Shown: positions 54,161-62,392 of the stretch, one piece after another
How the letters are laid out: each line of letters starts with the position of its first letter
How positions within the stretch are numbered: position 1 is the stretch's first letter
Assembly (NCBI RefSeq): GCF_001263415.1
Contig: NZ_LGTE01000003.1
Coordinates: 62,001-126,000, forward strand
Length of the DNA: 64,000 nucleotides
Direction of reading: 5' to 3'
Origin: Thermincola ferriacetica
GTDB lineage: Bacteria; Bacillota; Thermincolia; Thermincolales; Thermincolaceae
Position numbers and translations under genes: made by a program
The notes under the pieces: generated by a model
What the model was told of the DNA's origin: nothing
What the model saw: the letters and a program-made list of their open reading frames with translations, nothing else
Databases searched by the model: none

Positions 54161-54835
54161 CTATTTTTGTACCCGCTTCAAAGCTTCGGCGGCCTCTTTA
54201 TACAGGGGGTCGTAACTCAGAGCCTCTTTATATATACCGGCCGCAGTCTTTTTATCTCCTTTTGCTTCCGCGACCATACCAATTTCATAAATAATATTGG
54301 CGCTCCCCGGCGCAAGCTTGTTGGCTTTTTCCAAAGACTCGAGGGCCTCCTTGTACATACCCATTTTTCTGTACGTAATCCCTTTATTCAAGTAACCTTT
54401 ATGGTCCCTGGGTGATATTTCCACACACTTTTGAAACTCATCTAAGGCATCGTCCAATTTGCCCTCGTCAAGGTAAACCAGCCCAAGATTGTAATGAGCG
54501 TTATAGTAATTTTTATCAATCTCCAAAACCTGGTTAAGTTCCTTAACAGCCTTTTCATTTTCACCCTTTAGATAATAGGTATAACCCAAGGCTACCCGGT
54601 TTTCCAGGTTTTTAGGCTCGGCCTGCACCTTCTTCTGTAAGTATTCCAACTGCTGTTGTACCCTTTGCATATCCAGGTCCGACCAGAAAAAGTACTTGCC
54701 GGCCGCATACCAGCCAACAACACTAACGACAAAGGTGAGTAAAACCAGGGTGACGGCCTGTAGTAGGGTGAAACCATCTTGTTTTTCCTTCCTCTCGATT
54801 TTATGCAAGCTGAGTTCTGAGTTGGTAACTGACAT
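54161..54835 (-). CDS. Membrane-anchored TPR-repeat protein
   Basis: 224 residues. A TM helix (about 23-42) is followed by a short coiled coil (MQRVQQQLEYLQKKV) and four to five TPR units (VALGYTYYLKGENEKAV, AHYNLGLVYLDEGKLDDAL, YLNKGITYRKMGMYKEAL, IIYEIGMVAEAKGDKKTA). Probable scaffold for assembling extracytoplasmic cytochromes, by analogy with TPR proteins of cytochrome maturation and of filament cytochrome clusters. Between the 12-heme gene (28 bp upstream) and the NHL gene (21 bp downstream). GGGAGGGG before the ATG. Confidence 0.87.
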   Translation of the reverse strand: MSVTNSELSLHKIERKEKQDGFTLLQAVTLVLLTFVVSVVGWYAAGKYFFWSDLDMQRVQQQLEYLQKKVQAEPKNLENRVALGYTYYLKGENEKAVKELNQVLEIDKNYYNAHYNLGLVYLDEGKLDDALDEFQKCVEISPRDHKGYLNKGITYRKMGMYKEALESLEKANKLAPGSANIIYEIGMVAEAKGDKKTAAGIYKEALSYDPLYKEAAEALKRVQK

Positions 54836-54863
54836 TTTTTCCCCTCCCTAATCAAAAATATAA

Positions 54864-56042
54864 TTAATTGGCTCTCTTTTGTATCTTCCCGTGACACCTG
54901 CCACAGCTTTCCTGGCTGTGGCAGGTGTAGCATGATTCATCAACCTTCCCATTGGGCGGTAGTTCAAAGGGATGGTAAAATTTCTTGGACCGGTGTATGC
55001 TGGGATGACATTCATTGCAGGAAATATTAGCTACCGTATTGGGACCGCCCTGACCTTTGGGCCCCTGGGGCCCCTGGTTGTCATGGCATGTGTAGCACCT
55101 CTGTTTGTCTTTTTGGGCCATCTGCCCGTGTTTTTCAATAAACATAGCTTCATTGTGGCTGGGTGGCCTTTTCTGGTGACAGGCCTTGCACCAGGTATTT
55201 TCCCTGGAATAAGTAATCACGCTTAGGCTGTTGTTTTGGTTTTTATCACCACCTAAATACTGAAGATATTTTTCAGGCTCTTTTAATGTTTCGATTTTTT
55301 TCTCACTCATATAACTATGGCAGGAATCACAGTACCCCAGGTCCCCTGCTGCTATCTTGCCATGACCGCCATTTCTGAAATTCCCCTTTAAGTGGTCTGC
55401 CGGTTTCATACCGTTTTTGTGGCAGGCGTCACATGCTACGGTAACCTTCCGCAACTGATGGCAGCGCATGCATAAATCCATATCAGGCCGGACATATTCG
55501 GCATTATTTTTCATCAATGATTGGCCCAGTGTGGCATTCCACCTCTGGTAATCTCCTTCATAGGTAATTTTTCGCTTAGCAATGTTGCCATGGGTTATGC
55601 CCTGGTGGCATTTAGAGCAATTGACCTTTTGCTTTTTGTGTTTTCCATGTGGGATGATCAAGTCTTCTGAAGTTGTAACTATCCGGTTTTCCATATTGTG
55701 ACAGCGTTCACAGGCCGCATCAGACATTGGGCCGAGTTTGATAATCGGCGCCACATAAGATTTGGTTGCCATTTTGAAGAAATGCTTGACCCCAGTAATG
55801 TTAGCTTTAATAAATGGCCCGGGGCCAGGGGGAATATGACAGGATATGCAGTTTACTTTCGCATGCGACGACGCCAGCCAGGTATAATACTCCGGTTTCA
55901 TCATGTGGCAGGCGCCGCACATTTTCGAAGGTATGTTGGCCGTCCAGGCCCGAGACGCTATGGCTGCTGCCGTACCAAGTAAAAAAAGAAGGACTAGCAA
56001 GACCTTAATAAGCTTATGAAAGGTTTTTATGTTAAAGCCCAT
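54864..56042 (-). CDS. Dodecaheme NapC/NirT-like membrane cytochrome
   Basis: 392 residues. An N-terminal TM helix (about 12-32) is followed by a NapC/NrfH-type tetraheme region: CGACHMMKPEYYTW, NCISCHIPPGPGP, CERCHNM and CSKCHQGITHG. Eight more CxxCH follow (CMRCH, CDACH, CDSCH, CKACH, CYTCH, CNECH, CYTCH, CGRCH), 12 in all from residue 42 to 384. The NapC family oxidises membrane quinol. Here the quinol-oxidising head appears fused to an eight-heme extension, giving one protein that could pass electrons from the quinone pool outward. It is the first gene of the operon leading to TPR, NHL and hexaheme genes. Two 27-bp repeats lie in its promoter region. Confidence 0.92.
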   Translation of the reverse strand: MGFNIKTFHKLIKVLLVLLFLLGTAAAIASRAWTANIPSKMCGACHMMKPEYYTWLASSHAKVNCISCHIPPGPGPFIKANITGVKHFFKMATKSYVAPIIKLGPMSDAACERCHNMENRIVTTSEDLIIPHGKHKKQKVNCSKCHQGITHGNIAKRKITYEGDYQRWNATLGQSLMKNNAEYVRPDMDLCMRCHQLRKVTVACDACHKNGMKPADHLKGNFRNGGHGKIAAGDLGYCDSCHSYMSEKKIETLKEPEKYLQYLGGDKNQNNSLSVITYSRENTWCKACHQKRPPSHNEAMFIEKHGQMAQKDKQRCYTCHDNQGPQGPKGQGGPNTVANISCNECHPSIHRSKKFYHPFELPPNGKVDESCYTCHSQESCGRCHGKIQKRAN

Positions 56043-56129
56043 GATAGCCCCTCAACTTTTCGTAGATTTTGTATCGGCACATTACAATTAACGTAATGCT
56101 ATTCATATTTTATTGCTGAAGATGTCCCT

Positions 56130-56156
56130 TTTGTACAAACTTTGATTTAAAATTCC
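56130..56156. repeat. 27-bp direct repeat, copy 1, upstream of the 12-heme operon
   Basis: TTTGTACAAACTTTGATTTA continuing AAATTCC. The near-identical copy 2 is at 56278-56304. On the minus strand it includes AAAGTTTGT, which fits the LytTR half-site pattern WMMGTTNRK. Probable binding site for the adjacent LytTR regulator. Confidence 0.5.
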
Positions 56157-56277
56157 CTATCTTTGTCCAAAAAGACATAACCTGAATAGCAGTTATTTTT
56201 CTTTATGAATTTAACCACATGTTCTGCACAATCTAACCTCTTTCTTATTGCACAATTTTAATTTATCTAAATGGCAA

Positions 56278-56304
56278 TTTGTACAAACCTTGATTTAAAG
56301 TTCC
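56278..56304. repeat. 27-bp direct repeat, copy 2, upstream of the 12-heme operon
   Basis: TTTGTACAAACCTTGATTTA continuing AAGTTCC, differing from copy 1 at two positions, 148 bp away. The remainder of 56043-56335 is AT-rich promoter sequence without a gene. Confidence 0.5.
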
Positions 56305-56335
56305 TTCCAATTGTTTGAAAAGGTAAAAATATGTT

Positions 56336-56367
56336 TAAAAAAAACGTCCCTCAAAACAGAGGGACGT
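56336..56367 (-). terminator. Terminator of the LytTR regulator gene
   Basis: ACGTCCCTC / GAGGGACGT hairpin followed on the minus strand by TTTTTTTT, overlapping the stop. It isolates the regulator gene from the cytochrome operon. Confidence 0.85.
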
Positions 56368-57116
56368 CAATCAATAAGATATTTTTCTTGAAACTCTTTC
56401 GCCTTATCAAGGGTCATCAAAACCGTTTCCTTTGTGCCCTTCAACCTGACCAGATAAGTCTTATGTCCCCAGGGCGATAGCTCCGTAACCTTATCGGCAT
56501 TTATAATGTACCCCTTATGACACCGGAAAAAATTTTCCGTCTTTAGGCGGCGGTGGAGTTTTTCCAAAGATTCATTAGTCTTAAAAACTCCTGTAGAAGT
56601 ATGGATTGCTGTCTTCCGGTCTTCCCTGGTAATAAAAATAATATCCTGGATGTCAATTATATTGCAACTATCCTGGGTCTGTATTTTTAACTTCATGTTT
56701 TTGTTACCCATCTGGGATGCCATGCGTTCGATTATTTTAAGGCGTTCTATTTCATCTTTCCAGGCCTTGACCCGGGCTATTGTCTGGTGAATACGTTCCA
56801 CCTCGAAGGGTTTCATTATGTAATCACAGGCATAAACCTCAAATGCTTCAAGAGTATAACTGTCGTAACCCGTGGCAAAAACTATAAAGATGTTGGGGTT
56901 TACACTGAAAATTTCCCTGGCCGCCTGCGCCCCGTTCATTTCCGGCATATCCACATCAACAAATACAATATCAGGTTGCATGTCCTTGACCATTTCCACC
57001 AGTTGGCGCCCATTTTCTGCTTCTCCTATTACCGTGACCCCGGAAATACTGTTTAAAATCTTTTTCAAAACATTCCTTATATCCGGACCATCATCGGCAA
57101 TGACAACTTTTAGCAT
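56367..57116 (-). CDS. LytTR-family response regulator
   Basis: 249 residues from the ATG at 57116 (GGAAGGTGAGAGT upstream; an upstream in-frame ATG lacks a site). Receiver domain with VVIADDGPDIRNVL, phospho-acceptor Asp in DIVFVDVDMPEMNG (about 54) and the switch lysine in CDYIMKPFEVERI. A coiled linker is followed by a LytTR DNA-binding domain (IIFITREDRKTAIHT ... FFRCHKGYIINADKV). No cognate kinase is adjacent. Its mRNA begins with a GEMM-I riboswitch and terminator, so expression should respond to a cyclic dinucleotide. The neighbouring cytochrome operon is its most obvious target. Confidence 0.92.
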   Translation of the reverse strand: MLKVVIADDGPDIRNVLKKILNSISGVTVIGEAENGRQLVEMVKDMQPDIVFVDVDMPEMNGAQAAREIFSVNPNIFIVFATGYDSYTLEAFEVYACDYIMKPFEVERIHQTIARVKAWKDEIERLKIIERMASQMGNKNMKLKIQTQDSCNIIDIQDIIFITREDRKTAIHTSTGVFKTNESLEKLHRRLKTENFFRCHKGYIINADKVTELSPWGHKTYLVRLKGTKETVLMTLDKAKEFQEKYLID

Positions 57117-57217
57117 ACTCTCACCTTCCCGGAAGAAGCCCATGAAGGAAACAACCCTTTGTAACTGAATGTTTTGCATGCATCCACAAACAATAATCCA
57201 AATATTTTATAATAGAA

Positions 57218-57310
57218 ACAAAAGTTTTTATCGAAACCTCATGGAAACTTTTGTTGATATCCGGAAATCATGCTTTGAAGTTATCCATAATTTTACCTCA
57301 AAGCATAACT
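57218..57310. repeat. Dispersed two-hairpin repeat, copy B
   Basis: ACAAAAGTTT...AAACTTTTGT hairpin, linker TGATATCCGGAAATC, then ATGCTTTGA...TCAAAGCAT hairpin. It lies between the riboswitch terminator and the LytTR start. Inverted relative to copy A at 34.7 kb and same orientation as copy C. Confidence 0.75.
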
Positions 57311-57322
57311 CTCTAAAATATT

Positions 57323-57353
57323 AAAAAAATCTTTGTCGGAACTGCCAACAAAG
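57323..57353 (-). terminator. Riboswitch-controlled terminator
   Basis: CTTTGTTGG-CAGTT-CCGACAAAG hairpin followed by ATTTTTTT on the minus strand, 16 nt after the GEMM aptamer. The expected expression platform. Confidence 0.75.
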
Positions 57354-57368
57354 AATGCTTAACCTACA

Positions 57369-57482
57369 AATATTTGGCAGCCCGGCGGTCATAGAGCATT
57401 GGACACAGATTACTGCCCGCTATTCTTCAGACCCGTAGCTTTGCGTCCTTGCCTTTCGACAAGTTTGCTTTTCACAAATATT
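57369..57482 (-). promoter_or_regulatory. GEMM-I (c-di-GMP-I / cGAMP) riboswitch aptamer
   Basis: Minus strand: P1 arms AATATTTG / CAAATATT close the element. Inside are GCAAAC, a P2 stem CTTGTC-GAAA-GGCAAG with the GAAA tetraloop, GGACGCAAAGCTACGGGTCT, a variable P3, and GCCGGGCTGCC. All conserved GEMM-I blocks are present in order. By hand alignment with Vc2, the base matching G20 is A (AAAAGCAAAC). I recall A20 as typical of the cGAMP-responsive or promiscuous subclass found before Geobacter exoelectrogenesis genes. Controls the LytTR regulator. Confidence 0.88.
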
Positions 57483-57556
57483 CCCTTACTTTTATCGGAT
57501 TTATCAACTTATTCCATTTATTCTATATCCTAAGCTTATTTCCTGCAAAAGCTAGG

Positions 57557-57649
57557 ACAAAAGTTTCTATCGAAACCGCATGGAAACCCGTTGATATCCG
57601 GAAATCATGCTTTGAGAATATTCAACAATTCTACCTCAAAGCATAATTC
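57557..57649. repeat. Dispersed two-hairpin repeat, copy C
   Basis: Same layout as copy B, about 85 percent alike by eye, including GTTGATATCCGGAAATCATG. The right arm of the first hairpin is degraded (CCCG for CTTTT). Lies downstream of metY. Confidence 0.7.
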
Positions 57650-57652
57650 CCT

Positions 57653-57696
57653 AAATATGAAAAATAGCCCATTATTTTTGTTAATAATGGGCTATT
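57653..57696 (-). terminator. Terminator of metY
   Basis: AATAGCCCATTATT / AATAATGGGCTATT hairpin with a T-rich minus-strand tail. Confidence 0.85.
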
Positions 57697-57728
57697 CCAG
57701 GCAGGCACAATTTCTCAAGAACCCTTCT

Positions 57729-59039
<1,311 letters not shown>

Positions 59040-59059
59040 TCATTGTTAACCTGATGGTG

Positions 59060-59977
59060 TCACTTGATAGCACTTAAATCGTATGGTGTCTCCTGATATA
59101 CGTAATAATTTGACCAGTTGGAAAAGAGCAGGTTGGCATGGCCCCGCCAATTGACTACAGGCTCTAGCGAAGGGTCGTCATTGGGGAAATAGTTCCGGGG
59201 AATATTAACTTTGAGCCCTTTGCTGATATCCCGCTCATATTCGGCTTTCAAGGTCAGCGGATCATACTCGGCATGGCCGGTTATAAAAATCTGCCGCCCG
59301 TCTCTGGTTGCTATGATGTACATACCCGCGATGTCTGACTCTGCCAGCACTTCCAGCTCCGGGATTCTCTCCACATCCTCCCGGCGGTTTTCCGTATGGC
59401 GCGAATGGGGCACGTAAAAGATATCGTCAAACCCCCGCAATAACTTGACGTTCTTCTTGGTAACCACGTGCGAAAAAACGCCAAACATTTTTTCTTCCAG
59501 AGGGTATTTGGGAATACCGTAATGGTGGTAAAGACCCGCCTGGGCTGCCCAGCACAAGTGAATTGTCGAAGTAACATGATGTACCGACCAGTCCATTATT
59601 TCTTTCAGCTCTTCCCAATAGGCCACCTCTTCAAAAGGCATCTGTTCCACAGGAGCCCCGGTAATGATCATACCGTCAAATTTCTCGTCTTTTACCTGGG
59701 GAAAAGTTTTATAAAAAGCAATCAGATGCTCCTGGGGAGTATTCTGCGACGTATATGATTGGGGATGCAGAAACTCCACTTCAACCTGTAACGGGGAATT
59801 CCCCAATAACCGTAATATTTGGGTCTCTGTAACAATTTTCGTAGGCATGAGGTTAAGCAGTAAAATTTTCAATGGACGGATGTCCTGGTGAAATGCCCTG
59901 TCCTCATCCATGACAAAAATGTTTTCCTGGGTCAGGATTTCTTTCGCTGGTAAATCGTTTGGTATTTTGATCGGCAT
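59060..59977 (-). CDS. metA: Homoserine O-acetyltransferase (MetA family)
   Basis: 305 residues, class I glutamine-amidotransferase-like fold. Nucleophile C142 is in [17 protein letters not shown], with the catalytic histidine/glutamate pair in [13 protein letters not shown]. Residue 111 is Glu (GAPVEQMPF). In characterised members Glu at this position selects acetyl-CoA and Gly selects succinyl-CoA, so this should be an acetyltransferase despite the common succinyltransferase label. That agrees with the adjacent O-acetylhomoserine sulfhydrylase. First gene after the SAM riboswitch. Confidence 0.93.
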   Translation of the reverse strand: MPIKIPNDLPAKEILTQENIFVMDEDRAFHQDIRPLKILLLNLMPTKIVTETQILRLLGNSPLQVEVEFLHPQSYTSQNTPQEHLIAFYKTFPQVKDEKFDGMIITGAPVEQMPFEEVAYWEELKEIMDWSVHHVTSTIHLCWAAQAGLYHHYGIPKYPLEEKMFGVFSHVVTKKNVKLLRGFDDIFYVPHSRHTENRREDVERIPELEVLAESDIAGMYIIATRDGRQIFITGHAEYDPLTLKAEYERDISKGLKVNIPRNYFPNDDPSLEPVVNWRGHANLLFSNWSNYYVYQETPYDLSAIK

Positions 59978-60026
59978 CTCAGTTTTAACCCCCTATTTTA
60001 TTGTGTTTCGCCAAAATATTTAATAA

Positions 60027-60055
60027 ACAAAAAACCTCTTCCGATAAGAAGAGGT
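60027..60055 (-). terminator. S-box terminator
   Basis: ACCTCTTC-TTATCG-GAAGAGGT-type hairpin followed on the minus strand by TTTTTTG, between the aptamer and metA. Expected to form when SAM is bound. Confidence 0.85.
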
Positions 60056-60082
60056 CAAAATCAAACATTATACCTATCCCTC

Positions 60083-60194
60083 CTCTCATCTCTCAGGAAT
60101 GATCCTGCAGGAATTGGCACATTTCCAAAGCTTTTACAGCTTTGGCTGTTGCCGGGTTTCATTGGGCCAGTCCCTCCACCTCTCTGGATAAGAG
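60083..60194 (-). promoter_or_regulatory. SAM-I (S-box) riboswitch
   Basis: Minus strand: CTTATCCAGAGAGGTGGAGG start, GGGACTGGCCCAATGAAACC, CCGGCAAC, the P3 CCAAAGCTGTAAAAGCTTTGG hairpin, GTGCCAATTCCTGC and closing GATGAGAG. All canonical S-box blocks are present in order. Controls metA and metY by SAM-dependent termination. Confidence 0.95.
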
Positions 60195-60302
60195 TCTCCC
60201 TGGTAAGGAGAATTGATTATTAACTTTGAATATATACTAACAGATGTAGGAGGCAAGGTCAATAAAAAAATTATTACAAAATTTCGGCAATATTCGGTAA
60301 AA

Positions 60303-60325
60303 ACAAAAAAACCGCTCTGACGCGG
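60303..60325 (-). terminator. Terminator of the 33-aa mini-gene
   Basis: CCGC-GTCAGA-GCGG hairpin followed on the minus strand by TTTTTTGTTTTT, about 25 bp after the stop. Confidence 0.7.
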
Positions 60326-60350
60326 CAAACCTGCAATGTACCTTAGGCTG

Positions 60351-60452
60351 TTAATTATTTTGTTCCGCAAAACAGTCATAAATCATGGCCCACGTGGCCA
60401 CTACCAATACAACTGCAAAAGTAACAGCCAAACCAATCTGGAGAGCTACCAT
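60351..60452 (-). CDS. 33-aa single-TM membrane protein
   Basis: The product starts MVALQIGLAVTFAVVLVVAT, a single hydrophobic helix, and ends with a short acidic tail (YDCFAEQNN). AAGGTGG lies 5 nt before the ATG and a terminator follows, so it is a complete mini-gene. Function unknown; the topology is like small regulatory or complex-stabilising membrane peptides. It lies just upstream of the SAM-riboswitch operon and has its own promoter region with a palindrome. Confidence 0.6.
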   Translation of the reverse strand: MVALQIGLAVTFAVVLVVATWAMIYDCFAEQNN

Positions 60453-60493
60453 AAAACCACCTTCTTACTTTAAATCTACTTGTCGCCGCGAAT

Positions 60494-60523
60494 GGTCGTT
60501 TTCAAACCGTTAACGGTCGTTTT
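60494..60523. promoter_or_regulatory. Possible operator upstream of the 33-aa gene
   Basis: A perfect 12-bp palindrome ACCGTTAACGGT (60506-60517) overlaps two direct copies of GGTCGTTTT (60494-60502 and 60515-60523), exactly 21 bp apart, two helical turns. Confidence 0.4.
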
Positions 60524-60612
60524 TCGAAGTTGATTGGTTTTCCTAGGTTAATATTAGCAATATTTATTTAAAATTTCAAGGGCATCAACCAAATCCAGAA
60601 TATTTTCACGAA

Positions 60613-60640
60613 CACTAAAAGAGGCCTGTTGGCCTCTTTT
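60613..60640 (-). terminator. Terminator of the membrane-protein cluster
   Basis: AAAAGAGGCC-AACA-GGCCTCTTTT hairpin (60617-60640) overlapping the last stop codon of the five-gene cluster. Confidence 0.8.
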
Positions 60641-61217
60641 ACATCATATTCATACCGCCCATGCTTGCGAAATTGCCTCCCATATTGCCGGTGCCGCTCA
60701 TGGAACCGGCACCGCCCATATTTGTTCCTACGCCCGTGCCGCCAGGCATACCCTGGGTGCTCATCTGCCGGTTCATATACATTTCAGTTATTCGGGCAAG
60801 CTGCTGCCGCATCTGCATCATGTTCACCTGAAGATTATAGATTTGAGCCTCCAGGCTCCCTGTTGCCAAACCGTTATTATAACCGGGCACCTGAGTTGCT
60901 ACAGGTACAAAACCGGGCGCCTGATATGCCGGCACATTAACGGCGGCGCTGCCTCCATGGGCAGAATGGATATCCTGGCCACCGGAAAGGCTGTTCACAA
61001 ATCCCAGGGCAAAAGAAGCGATAATGATACCTACAAAAGATGTAATAGCAAGCTTGATCCACTTATTCATTGATTTTCCTCCCTTTTTGTCAAGGTAATT
61101 TTCTACAGTATCCCAATATTTTCTGGCCAGGGTTACAGCTACTACCGCTGTCCCGGTAACCAAAACAAGAATTAGCAGCAAGACGTAAAAGTTACCCACA
61201 GATCCCAGTACACTCAT
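60639..61217 (-). CDS. Membrane protein with Met/Gly-rich tail; possible internal start
   Basis: 192 residues. TM helices at about 10-30 and 53-73, then a Pro/Gly/Ala linker, a helical stretch (EAQIYNLQVNMMQMRQQLA) and a tail very rich in Met and Gly (GNMGGNFASMGGMNMM). An in-frame ATG at 61070 (residue 50) has a stronger ribosome site (GGGAGG, 8 nt) than the first, so a 143-residue single-TM form may also, or only, be made. Met-rich tails can bind Cu(I) or Ag(I), but nothing else shows that here. Last gene of the cluster. No family recognised. Confidence 0.72.
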   Translation of the reverse strand: MSVLGSVGNFYVLLLILVLVTGTAVVAVTLARKYWDTVENYLDKKGGKSMNKWIKLAITSFVGIIIASFALGFVNSLSGGQDIHSAHGGSAAVNVPAYQAPGFVPVATQVPGYNNGLATGSLEAQIYNLQVNMMQMRQQLARITEMYMNRQMSTQGMPGGTGVGTNMGGAGSMSGTGNMGGNFASMGGMNMM

Positions 61218-61230
61218 TCTTTCACCTTTC

Positions 61231-61578
61231 CTATATCCATAGTACGACCAGCAATGCGGAAGCGCCCACCATAAGCGGTAGCATCAGCAATATGGCCGCT
61301 GAACTTCCCAAATCCAGGGAACTTATATAAAAGGGTAACGGGTGATGACCTGCGACTGTCTCAGCGTGGTGCGGCAGGTTGGCATTAAATAACCCGTCTA
61401 ATATATTGCTTAAGCTAAACCCCCATACATGCTCATTTTTCATCATAAATCCCATTGACCCATTCATATCTTTGACAGTTTTCAAACCATAACTATCGCC
61501 ACTGACAACAGCCATCATGGTAACAACAGAAAACACAATTACAAGAAGCCAAAATCCCGTTTTCCCCTTGACAGTCAT
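61231..61578 (-). CDS. Hypothetical two-TM protein with extracytoplasmic His-rich loop
   Basis: 115 residues from the ATG at 61578 (GGAGG 8 nt upstream), overlapping the previous stop as ATGA. TM helices at about 8-28 and 90-113. The loop between them contains NANLPHHAETVAGHHPLPFY, with two HH pairs that could bind metal or heme. Coupled to its neighbours, so probably a subunit of the same membrane assembly. No family recognised. Confidence 0.7.
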   Translation of the reverse strand: MTVKGKTGFWLLVIVFSVVTMMAVVSGDSYGLKTVKDMNGSMGFMMKNEHVWGFSLSNILDGLFNANLPHHAETVAGHHPLPFYISSLDLGSSAAILLMLPLMVGASALLVVLWI

Positions 61579-61850
61579 TTTCTCTTCCTCCATATTTTCA
61601 AGAACAAACCTGCTTCAATACCCACAAATATCATTAATAACGATAACTGGCCCGATTGTCGGAATAAATAGCTAAAAACCTCAGAATTATCCATGGACGC
61701 ACCCATAAGCGAATTATGCATTGCTGACATCATGCCTTCCATCCAGCGCATAACCTGCAATTCTGTAGGACCTGGCTTTAAAAGGGCTATTGCCACCGTT
61801 GCCGCAACAAAAACATAGAACGAACTTAGGGCCCAGTAGAGGAAACGCAT
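61575..61850 (-). CDS. Hypothetical two-TM membrane protein
   Basis: 91 residues from the ATG at 61850; longer versions of the frame run back through the upstream cytochrome b-like gene. TM helices at about 3-24 and 66-84, with a Met-containing loop (RWMEGMMSAMHNSLMGASM) between. Weak ribosome site (GGGAAT). Overlaps the next gene by 4 nt. No family recognised; context suggests a small subunit of the cluster. Confidence 0.65.
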   Translation of the reverse strand: MRFLYWALSSFYVFVAATVAIALLKPGPTELQVMRWMEGMMSAMHNSLMGASMDNSEVFSYLFRQSGQLSLLMIFVGIEAGLFLKIWRKRK

Positions 61851-61876
61851 GATTTTATTCCCGTTAACTTGTATTG

Positions 61877-62338
61877 CTATCGCCGACCACCCCCGAAAAT
61901 GAGCACATGGGATTTGTCGTACAAGTGCCAAGTCATACCTATTATCATAGCAAAGGTCACTGTCTGGTGAACAACGGACGCTAGGGCTGTTACCCCGTGG
62001 TCGTCTTCGGTACAATGCCATAACAGCAGGCCTGAAATGATCAGAAGCCAGGCAGAAATAAAGGTAATCAGGGCAAAACCACTTTTCCCAATGACCAACC
62101 AGGGTTCCCGTTTCGAATCATTAAAAAGAATTCGCTTTAGTTCCAATAATATTTCTATAAATAACAGCCCCGTAAATAAAATCGCCACTGTACGGTGCAG
62201 GTAATCTGCCATTGCCAGGTTGTAATTGAGTGCCCAGCCGTATCTGGGCCCGAGAAGGGCCAGGCCGGTAATAAGCAGTATTCCAAAAACCGCTGCCCAT
62301 ATCCAATGTAGGATAAATTCTAACCTAAACCTGTCCAT
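61877..62338 (-). CDS. Cytochrome b561-like membrane protein
   Basis: About 153 residues; ATG at 62338 preferred (AGGA 8 nt upstream), ATG at 62347 is possible. Four TM helices with histidines at positions suited to two b-type hemes: FILHWIWA (helix 1), MADYLHRTVAILF (helix 2), LASVVHQTVTFAM and GMTWHLYDKSH (helix 4). This matches the four-helix core of b561-like, HupC and formate dehydrogenase gamma subunits. It probably exchanges electrons with quinone inside the membrane. The only redox-recognisable member of the cluster. Confidence 0.75.
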   Translation of the reverse strand: MDRFRLEFILHWIWAAVFGILLITGLALLGPRYGWALNYNLAMADYLHRTVAILFTGLLFIEILLELKRILFNDSKREPWLVIGKSGFALITFISAWLLIISGLLLWHCTEDDHGVTALASVVHQTVTFAMIIGMTWHLYDKSHVLIFGGGRR

Positions 62339-62392
62339 CGATTTCATCCTATTCTGAACCAAATACTGTTTCTTGGTTTGATTATTGTAAAA

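Noticed and set aside
57455-57461. TGTCGAA taken as a sixth sigma-H or Spo0A site
   Set aside because: It is the P2 GAAA-loop region of the GEMM-I riboswitch; no AGGA element at the right distance.
60134-60379. 81-aa minus-strand ORF
   Set aside because: Runs through the S-box aptamer and the terminator of the 33-aa gene; no ribosome site.
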